From Sacculina carcini (taxonomy: Eukaryota > Arthropoda > Thecostraca > Sacculinidae), in the NCBI GenBank assembly GCA_916048095.2, contig OU696578.1:8146045-8210044 (forward strand): a stretch of DNA of 64,000 bases, given 5' to 3'. Made by a program: the position numbers and the translations under genes. Below are positions 11,769 through 19,263 of this stretch, one piece after another. Each line of letters begins with the position of its first letter. The first letter of the stretch is position 1. A model generated the notes under the pieces. That model did not search any database, was not told where the DNA came from, and saw only the letters and a list, made by a program, of their open reading frames with translations.

Positions 11769-14229
11769 TACACACAAACATACAATTGATATAATACATA
11801 AGAAAATGACTAGATCAAAAGAAATTGCACAATGACAAAAGAAAAAGAACTTAATTACTTAAAGAAACTTAAAGAAACTTAAGAACTTACTAACTTAAGA
11901 ACTTAAGAACTTACTTACTTAAGAACTTAAAGAAATTGCACAATGACAAATTGCAAAAGAAATTGCACAATTTACTGTGTGTGTGTGTGTGTCTTATGTC
12001 TAAATGTAATGTAATGTGTGTGTGTGTGTGTGTCTTATGTGTAAATATCTGAATGTAATGTAATGTGTGTGTGTTTTTTTCTACAAGTCCAACTCCGACA
12101 GTTTTAGGCGCGGCTTCCTCGGACGCGACTACGGCAGCCTTTGCTGATGTATCAGGAGGTATCACCGTGGACTCCTCACAGCCTATTGCCCGAGTACAGG
12201 TGTGCAAGCTCTCATTCACTGCACTCTTTGACAGGGGCGGCGCCAAGAGGGAGTTTGCTGAAGGCTGAACCCCCCCCACCCGCCCTACCTAGGCGTCCCC
12301 CTAAAAATCCTGATCATAAACATTTCGAGAGTGTAGTTACTAATATTTGGCGAAAGCCTCGGAATTTTTTTTCTTAGCCTCTCACAGGACAAAATCTGGC
12401 GCCGTCCCTGTTCGCTGTCTTTAACGCCCGCACACGCACACACACTGACATACACACACACACACACTGACACACACACACACACTGACACACACACACA
12501 CACACACACTGACACACACACACTGACACACACTGACACACACACACACTGACACTGACACACACACACACATACACACTGACACATACACACATTCACT
12601 GACACACACACACACACTGACACACACACACACACACACACACACACTGACACACACACTGACACACACACACACACTGACACACACACACACACACACT
12701 GACACACACACACACATTCACGCCTCGAACACACACACACATTCACTGAAGTATGTTTTCGGTTCTGTATTTTTGGCAGAGTTACACGGGAACAATGATA
12801 TAAGCGTTAGAATAATATAGGATTGATGAATGGTTTAAGTGAACAATGTTTTTGGCGCTCTTATAGTGGGCGAAAAATACGCTATGATTAATACGGTTAT
12901 AATTGTGCTTCTCAACGTTATTGGATGTACTGAATCCCACACACAAGTTCCATACAGGCATTAATCGAACCTTTTTCGTGTTTGAAGTGTTATATAAGAA
13001 ATAGTCATAAGTCATGTACGATCAAGACAGTCACACAAGTAGGCTACTACTGAGTGGACCGAGTTGCTTGCAGCACAGATATCAAGACCCAGCGATGTGG
13101 CGTGATTAACTGCAGCCAATGATGATCAAGCAGAGCTTGACGTCACGAATCTTACGCGAGTGGGTGAACCAAACCTCCGAACCCCTGTGTTAAGATCAAC
13201 AGGGATAGTATGACATGTGTATGTGTGCGTGTGTGTGTGTGATTCATTCATTTAAACGACAATGTAAAAAATATTTCCTTAACATCTCGTACTCTTCATC
13301 AGACCACAGTAATTCTGTCTCCATCTCAGAAAAGTATCGTATTTAGCCTGTATTTAGCCTGCGCTCTTTAACGTTTTCCCGTTCTAGGTTTTAGATTATC
13401 TATACGTATGTGTGTGTGTCTATGCTTATGTAAGTCTATGTATTTTTGTGTGTGTGTGTGTACTTGTATGTCGCCTTGTGCTGTTTATATGTTTGTCTTT
13501 GTGTGGGAGTATGTGTTTATGTTTGTCTGCCTGTGTGTGGGTGTGTGTTTGAGTGTGCGCTTTAGAGACCTTTGGTGTAAAGCGCCATATAAATGCTATA
13601 CTGTACTGTGTGTGTGTGTGTGTGTGTGTGTGACTGTGTGTGTGTGTGTGTGTGTTGTCAGGTTCGACTGGACGATGGACAGAGATTGTCGGTATCGCTG
13701 AATCACGGACACACGGTGGCCGACTTGCGTAGCTACATCAGCACGTATCCTTTTATAGATTTTTGTTCATTAATTTACGCTGTTTAATCACACACGATTT
13801 ATGACAGCCAAGATTGAGTATTTCCTTGGCTGATGGCCAGTGGCGGCGTCAGGATTTTTCCGGTGGGGAGTTAGGCTAAGGAAAAGATGCGGGGCTTTGC
13901 ATATTTTTTTGGGGGTGGGGGCTTCGGTAAACGGGCATATTTTCTGTATTGAGAAAGTACAGTCCCTATAATGGGAATTAATTCGGTGGTTAAATTTGTA
14001 AAATTTAATCAAATAAAATATATTCGGTGAGTATTTTTTTGTGTCTTTCCTTAACCAGCGACTATTTCTACGCAAACAATGGCAAATTCGCAGAACACAT
14101 CCCGAATATTCGCGTGTCAATTTCGCTCTGAGAACGACGTTTCCCAATCGCGAGCTGACAGACAACTCGCAAACGGTCAAGGAAGCCCAGCTGATAAACG
14201 CCGTTGTTATGGTGAGGCGGCTGAATTGA
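2517..14229 (+). CDS. NSFL1C: p47 / NSFL1 cofactor (UBA-SEP-UBX), multi-exon
   Basis: p47 is the adaptor of the p97/VCP AAA-ATPase used in Golgi and ER membrane fusion and ubiquitin handling. Exons read: 2517-2615, 7565-7756, 9664-9954, 10509-10646, 12088-12199, 13662-13744 and 14094-14229 (stop TGA). From 7565 on, every junction is GT-AG and in phase. Family motifs appear in order: UBA ([18 protein letters not shown]), [20 protein letters not shown], the SEP domain ([18 protein letters not shown] to [16 protein letters not shown]) and a UBX domain ending [20 protein letters not shown]. The visible exons encode about 350 residues against about 370 in the human protein. Exon 1 ends in phase 0 while exon 7565 needs two bases first, so one small exon (UBA helix 3 and linker) is missing. 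Introns are rich in CA/TG repeats. The gene is convergent with GCDH. Confidence 0.93.
2740..5950 (-). mobile_element. Decayed CR1/L2-like LINE (gag-like ORF1, endonuclease, reverse transcriptase)
   Basis: Read on the minus strand the order is that of a complete LINE. At 5592-5948 there are three zinc knuckles, the first [14 protein letters not shown] (CX2CX4HX4C), typical of ORF1. Around 5530-5400 an apurinic endonuclease starts with [18 protein letters not shown] and IILDDFN follow at 5294-4977. At 4680-3850 lies the RT finger ([16 protein letters not shown]). At 3741-3502 are [10 protein letters not shown] and [15 protein letters not shown]. At 3498-2803 are the catalytic YADD and the downstream [15 protein letters not shown] and DYCNSL motifs. 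The reading is broken over several frames, so it is a pseudogene. A small local duplication (gaataatgtgaaggaa) sits near 5318-5396. It lies antisense in p47 intron 1. Confidence 0.88.
6026..6958 (+). mobile_element. LINE relic: RT C-terminal zinc-knuckle region with (CAA)n tail
   Basis: The open frame 6026-6916 has low-complexity H/T/Q-rich sequence in its first two thirds. Its end carries [19 protein letters not shown] then [18 protein letters not shown], the C-terminal CX2CX7HX4C-type knuckle following the RNase-H-like region of jockey/R1-type LINEs. The element ends in a (CAA)n run at 6918-6941. No YADD-containing RT is attached, so it is a truncated copy within p47 intron 1. The H/T/Q-rich part is unlikely to be real protein. 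Confidence 0.65.
6935..7010 (-). repeat. GCGCTATAT-tail retroposon fragment (copy 2)
   Basis: The motif tatttgatatagcgcactaa follows a CAA run. Reversed, it is a 3' end GCGCTATATCAAATA with a (TTG)n tail, resembling L2/CR1-type 3' ends. It matches 29-100 and 9086-9145. Confidence 0.6.
7326..7535 (+). mobile_element. tRNA-Val SINE, copy A (5'-truncated body)
   Basis: This copy shares the SINE body with copies at 53091-53431, 59853-60150 and 62477-62812: cagtccctgtccacccagca, the block around gcattctggggaggtg, gtggcagcgagctgcacggg and the end tcataagcttcggcttctt. The tRNA-like head is absent. It ends 29 bp before the p47 acceptor at 7565. Confidence 0.8.
7907..7992 (+). repeat. (CA)n tract in p47 intron, donor side
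   Basis: CA-rich microsatellite 150 bp after the p47 donor at 7757 (aga ga|gtcagt). The same intron ends in a long TG tract before the acceptor at 9664, so the two could pair in the transcript. Confidence 0.85.
8325..8470 (-). mobile_element. Interspersed repeat with (TAA)n tail, copy 1
   Basis: An ATT run is followed by taattacaggcaaatccagt, agcatgggaagagtgcaagt, ttaccaccct...ggtggccccatgta and agagagaaagagag. The same block recurs at 21205-21660, 32505-32560 and 62158-62345. Reversed, the ATT run becomes a (TAA)n 3' tail after CCTGTAATTAAT, typical of a SINE or short LINE end. Confidence 0.7.
8763..8958. mobile_element. hAT-type MITE (196 bp) with perfect 8-bp TSD
   Basis: The ends CAGTGGCTCCCAAACTTT and AAAGTGGG...AACCACTG are terminal inverted repeats of hAT type. 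The element is flanked by a perfect 8-bp duplication atataaat at 8755-8762 and 8959-8966. A C14/G8 homopolymer pair in the middle would form the hairpin tip. It has no coding capacity. Confidence 0.92.
8985..9661 (+). repeat. TG-rich minisatellite up to the p47 acceptor at 9664
   Basis: Long GT-repeat sequence with a recurring unit gtgtgtgattgtgcgtgttt, interrupted at 9060-9215 by a third GCGCTATAT-tail fragment (9086-9145). It ends as tgtgtttgtgtag directly at the exon, so it fills the polypyrimidine-tract position. The HTHTH- and VCVC-type frames over it are not genes. Confidence 0.9.
9086..9145 (-). repeat. GCGCTATAT-tail retroposon fragment (copy 3)
   Basis: gtatttcatatagcgcacta, then atcagcaaaggtgtgataaa, matches copies at 29-100 and 6935-7010. 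An imperfect CAA run precedes it, which is a (TTG)n tail on the minus strand. Confidence 0.6.
10097..10424 (+). repeat. 32-bp minisatellite of acceptor-like units in p47 intron
   Basis: About ten 32-bp units sit between exon 9664-9954 and exon 10509-10646. Each unit is pyrimidine-rich and ends ccctctttctctcacag, with cag ends spaced exactly 32 bp from 10128 to 10416. Every unit therefore looks like a strong 3' splice site on the coding strand. A TG tract (10455-10503) follows before the real acceptor. Confidence 0.9.
11170..11540 (+). repeat. 35-bp minisatellite built on gaatgtaatgtaatg
   Basis: The unit tgtcttatgtctaaatgtct followed by gaatgtaatgtaatg repeats with few changes from about 11170, degenerating after 11400. 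It contains the TAATG pentamer that ends the GCGCTATATAAATG retroposon tails elsewhere (13563, 43385, 43663), so it may have grown from such a tail. It lies in the p47 intron between exons 10509 and 12088. Confidence 0.75.
11541..11945. repeat. ATT-tailed repeat, (CA)n block and aacttaag repeats
   Basis: An (ATT)n run at 11543-11563 is followed by agagcgcaagcgctataaac, similar in architecture to the (TAA)n-tailed repeat family. Then come a (CA)n tract at 11723-11773 and short aagaacttacttaag repeats to 11945. All are in the p47 intron before exon 12088. Confidence 0.55.
12232..12410. mobile_element. MITE of the CAGTGGCGGCGCC family (copy 1)
   Basis: Starts CAGGGGCGGCGCC and ends GGCGCCGTCCCTG, an inverted-repeat pair. 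The interior (cgagtgtagttactaatatt, ttggcgaaagcctcgg) is the reversed interior of the other copies. No target duplication is recognisable, so age or end erosion is likely. It starts 32 bp after the p47 donor at 12200. Confidence 0.75.
12430..12745 (+). repeat. (CA)n with CTGACA interruptions, p47 intron donor side
   Basis: About 300 bp of cacacactgacacac repeats in the first third of the p47 intron 12200-13661. The acceptor end of the same intron (13604-13655) is a TG tract, the complementary arrangement. Confidence 0.9.
13563..13615 (+). repeat. Retroposon 3' tail (AAGCGCCATATAAATG)
   Basis: gagacctttggtgtaaagcg then ccatataaatgctatactgt parallels 43663-43720 (gagaccttccaagtgtaggg, cgctatataatgtaatg). 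Both look like L2/CR1-type 3' ends. It directly precedes the TG tract of the acceptor at 13662. Confidence 0.55.
13838..13950. mobile_element. Truncated MITE of the CAGTGGCGGCGCC family (copy 2)
   Basis: The left end CAGTGGCGGCGTCAGGATTT is followed by ccggtggggagttaggctaa and a G-rich remnant. The right terminus is not recognisable. It lies in the last p47 intron. Confidence 0.7.
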
Positions 14230-14330
14230 CCAATCACAAGCGACGGTTGGCTACACGACTGGTGACGTCATCGCTTCGACTGTCCAATCACACGCCGTCG
14301 TTGCTCTGACGTCACAATATGGGCGGTCCC
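14227..14330. promoter_or_regulatory. CCAAT/CRE/CCAAT/CRE/GC-box cluster after the p47 stop codon
   Basis: Within 100 bp lie CCAAT (14230-14234), a perfect CRE palindrome TGACGTCA (14263-14270), CCAAT (14284-14288), a second TGACGTCA (14307-14314) and gggcgg (about 14321). The segment is CpG-rich, unlike its surroundings. Its place in the p47 3' UTR between two convergent genes is unexpected. It may drive an unseen transcript, act on p47 or GCDH, or be an old mobile promoter. Motifs are seen; function is inferred. Confidence 0.45.
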
Positions 14331-14430
14331 TGCAGTCCGATAGTCGCGTGCTTTGACGAATTTTCTCCTTGTTTTTTTTGGTATTTTTGTCCGCAAAAAA
14401 TGTTCGCATATACCAATTTTGATGGCAAAC

Positions 14431-14448
14431 AATAAATTTGTGTTTATT
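14431..14448. terminator. Opposed polyadenylation signals of p47 and GCDH
   Basis: AATAAA on the + strand (14431-14436) lies about 200 bp after the p47 stop. TTTATT (14443-14448), i.e. AATAAA on the minus strand, lies about 320 bp after the GCDH stop. If both are used, the two transcripts overlap slightly at their 3' ends. Confidence 0.5.
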
Positions 14449-14769
14449 TTGTATTTTTTCCATGCATTATTTTGTTGGATCAGTATAAAATACCATAAAC
14501 ATTTTGCAGTGTATAAAAATACATCAATCCACATTTCGCCCATGGCGATAATATCAATGCCTAGCAATATTTTCCCTTTCTAGCCACTCTAAATCCCATA
14601 ATTATCACTGGATCCTAGCAAGGCTCGACATATCGCACCAGACACTCGTCCAAAAGTCACCATAATACACCTTCACACCGACATACAGCCAAACACACTT
14701 ATTTGAATATAATGGCAGATAATTGCACGTGAAGGACCAGCGTGTATGTATGTCTGTGTGTGTCGGTTT

Positions 14770-14925
14770 TCAGCCGCTGAACGCTTGTAGTCCAGTGATG
14801 GCTCGTCCCAGAATCAGAGCATGAATGTCATGAGTGCCTGCCGAAACAAACACATACACGAACACACACCACGTATAAGCTAGTGTATATGGTTCCATTT
14901 CACAAATTCCTCCGTTTTTAAATGA

Positions 14926-14958
<33 letters not shown>

Positions 14959-16512
14959 TGTTTGTGAATGTATGTGTTTACTCATCGAAGTATAAGTGTA
15001 TCAGTATAAATCGTGTGTAAGTTCACGCGTACATCTGTCTGTCTGTGTGTATGTGTATGAATGTATGCCTTTTGTGAATGTGTATATGTGTATGTGTTTG
15101 TTTGTTTGTATATGTGCCTGTGTGTGTGTGTGTGTGTGTATGTGTTGTCACCTTCATACGTATTGACTGCCTCGAGGTTCATACAGTGTCTGATGACATG
15201 ATACTCATCACTCACTCCATTACCGCCTAGCATATCACGACACTGTCGCGCTATGTCCAGTGCCTTGCCACAAGAATTACGCTTGATAAGCGAGATCATT
15301 TCAGGAGCAACCCTGTGTCTCACAAACACAGACACACATACACATACACACACTGGAATAAAATACTGAAACACCCACACACACACACAGACAGACTGAA
15401 ATACATACTGAAACAGACAGACAGACACATACAAACATACACACACACTAAAACATACACACACACTGAAACACACACACACGCACTGAAACACACACAC
15501 ACACACTGAAACACACACACACACACTGAAACACACACACACACACAGACAGACACACTGAAACACACACACACACACTGAAACACACACACACACACTG
15601 AAACACACACAAAGACTGAAACCCACAGGCAGACAGACACACTGAAAAAGCACACACACACAAACACTGAAACACACACACACACACACACACACAAAGA
15701 CAATGAAAAAACACAAAGACATACTGAAACACATACACACGCAGACAGACAGACAGACACACTGAAACACACACACACAGACATACTGAAACACACACAC
15801 AGAGACAGACACACAGAAAGACAAACTGAAACACACACATACAGACACAATGAAAAAACACACAAAGACACAAACACTGAAACACACACACACACACAAA
15901 GACAATGAAAAAAACACACAAAGACACACTGAAACACATACACACACAGACAGACACACTGAAACACACACACACAAACAATGAAACACACACACACAAA
16001 CAATGAAACACACACACACACACACATACAGACAGACACACTGAAACACACACACATAAACATGAACACACACACACACACATGAATACGTGATTGTAAA
16101 TACATGTATGTACAAATATAAAAAACACACATACAGACATACTGAAACAAACAGACTAAAATACACATTGTAACAAACACACACACACACAAAGACACAC
16201 TGAAACACAAAGACACACACACACAGACAGACAGACACACCTGGCTTGGTCGCGCAGTCGTCCCACTTGTAGACAGGCGGTGAGAGCCAGGGCCAGTTCA
16301 GTAACGGCATCGGCCATTTTCTTTTGCATCAGCTGATTGTTGGCTAGCGGCCGGCCGAACTGGTGTCGCTGTAGTGTGTAGTCGCGTGCTGTTTGTAAAC
16401 AGTGTTCGGCAGCTCCCAACACGCCCCAAGCGATACCGTAGCGTGCGCTGTTTAGACAACCAAATGGACCCTGCGATATATACACACACACAAACGCAAA
16501 CACATGTAACTT

Positions 16513-16595
<83 letters not shown>

Positions 16596-17093
16596 CACAC
16601 ATATATACACACATACACATACATACACATGTAAGTTACACACACACACACATATGTAAGTTACACATACACGCACAAACACACACACACACACACACAT
16701 GTAAGTTACACATACATATATACACACACACACAAACACAAACACATGTAACTTACACCCACACATATATATATACATACACACATATATACACACACAT
16801 GTAAGTTATACACATACACATACATACACATGTAAGTTACACACACACACACATATGTAAGTTACACATACACGCACAAACACACATACACACACACGTA
16901 AGTTACACGCACATATATACACACAAACACACACACACATGTAAGTTACACACATATATATACACACAAAAACACACACACATGTAAGTCACACACGCAC
17001 ACATACACACACACATGTAAGTTACACACATATACTTACAATACACACATATATGCATACACACACATACACAGTTTGTTGTGTATGTGCGTA

Positions 17094-17127
<34 letters not shown>

Positions 17128-17831
17128 TGTTGTGAATATTTTGTACTGAAAAGCCTGATGAAGGATGTAAAAAAATGTTCACTTACACACACACACACAC
17201 ACACACACACAACAAGTAAACGCACACGCAGGAATATACACACGTTCGTACAATGCAAGTGTCATTGTGTGTGTGTGTGTGTGTTTGTCTGAATGTGTAT
17301 GTGTTTGAATGTATGTTACATTTTACTTGATGTTGTTTTAGAAATGTTCTAGGCTGTAGAACAACGCTCCACACACGACCCACAATCGTTTTATCAGCAA
17401 GAATATTGACTTTTGAATATCATTTGCCACAGAGAGATCATACGAGTTATTGAACAAATAAAAAACGTTTTCAATCTCTTAGGTATATGCGTTTTGTGTA
17501 TACGTGTGTGTGTTTGTATATGCGCTTTTTATACGTGTGTGTGTGTGTGTTTGTATATGCGCTTTTTATACCAGTGTGTGTGTTTTTATATGCGGTTTTT
17601 GTATACGTGTGTGTGTGTTTGTGTTTGTATATGCGCTTTTTATACCAGTGTGTGTGTTTTTATATGCGGTTTTTGTATACGTGTGTGTGTGTTTGTGTTT
17701 GTATATGCGCTTTTTATACGTGTGTGTGTGTGTGTGTTTGTATATGCGTTTTTGTATACGTGTGTATGTGTGTGTGGGTGTGTTTGTATATGCGTTTTTT
17801 ATACGTGTGTGTGTGTGTGTGTGTGTGTGTT

Positions 17832-17871
<40 letters not shown>

Positions 17872-19229
17872 TGCATTAAGCGTGTATATGAATTTTAATG
17901 TTAGTTGATCAAATTGACTAGCACACCTTCAGTCCTTTCACGTTGGGCAGGAGATTGGCTTCAGGCACGGACACATCCTCCAGCACAATCATACCCGTTT
18001 CAGAGGCGCGCAAAGCAAACTTGCCCTCAATACTTGGCGTACTGAAGCCGCGCATTCCACGCTCCACTAGAAAGCCCCTGATTGCCCCGTCGTGTTGACA
18101 TCGCGCCCACACCACGGCTATATCGGCCACCGGCGAATTGGTGATCCTAGACACACATTATATTACATTACATTAAGACATTTATATCGCGCTTTTCACC
18201 CGAGGGTCTCAAAAGCGCTCACACACACACATGCACACACTCAAGCACAAGAGTCATACACATACACAATCCAAAACACACATACTCACCTACATACACA
18301 CACACACAAACACACATACAAAACAGACAAGTACATATACGCACAAACACAAACATACACTCACGTTCACATACTCAAAAACACAAAAATACACACGCAC
18401 ATACATATTGAATAAGATACAGATACACACACAGACAGACAGACAGACATAAGAGAAAGAGATATGGAAGAGTAGAGAGAATAGAAGGAGAGAGTGTGAG
18501 AGTGATGTGTAGCTACCAGGTTTTGGAGCCGTTGAGAATGTAGACTTTATCTTGAGGACAATGTATGGCGCGTGTTTGCATGCCGGCCGGATCCGAACCA
18601 TGGTCCGGCTCCGTCAATCCGAAACAGCCGATAATCTCGCCTCGTGCTAACCGCCCCACAAACACAAACACACACACACACACACACACACACCTATACA
18701 TACACATGTTTATTTGCAGTTTAGTGCGTGTATGAAGAAGATGTGAATTTTCCCTGTCCATGTTGAATTGTGTAAAAAGCCTGGATATTTTTGTATATAG
18801 TATTGACAGGTGTGTTCGTGTATTTATGTGTGTATATCTGTATGTTGGTGTATGTGTATGTGTATATGTGTGTGTGTGTGTATGTGTGCGCGTGTGTGTG
18901 AGAGAGTTAGTATAATCAGTGTATACCCTTGTACTCATGCAGTTTGTCATATATATGTGTAGTATGTCATATGTATGTGTCAAACAAACAAACAAACACA
19001 CACACACATAGGCACACATATATATACACACATACATGCAAATACACACATATTCACACAAACACACGAACACACACAGCAACATACATACACACACTCA
19101 CACATTCTCACTGGTACATACACACGTCTGTCATATGTATGTGTGTGTGTGTGTGTTTGTGTGTATATGTGTGTATTTGCATGTATGTATGTGTATATAT
19201 GTGTGTCTGCTTGTTTGTGTCTTTGTGTA

Positions 19230-19263
<34 letters not shown>

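Noticed and set aside
14041..14093. Extension of the last p47 exon upstream to the acceptor at 14060
   Set aside because: That acceptor would break reading phase with the donor at 13745; acceptor 14093 restores phase and gives an ungapped match to the p47 UBX C-terminus.
14982..16310. 442-codon minus-strand frame rich in VCVC/FQCV
   Set aside because: Only its parts at 15152-15312 and 16241-16310 are GCDH exon; the rest is a TG/TTTCAG repeat in the intron.
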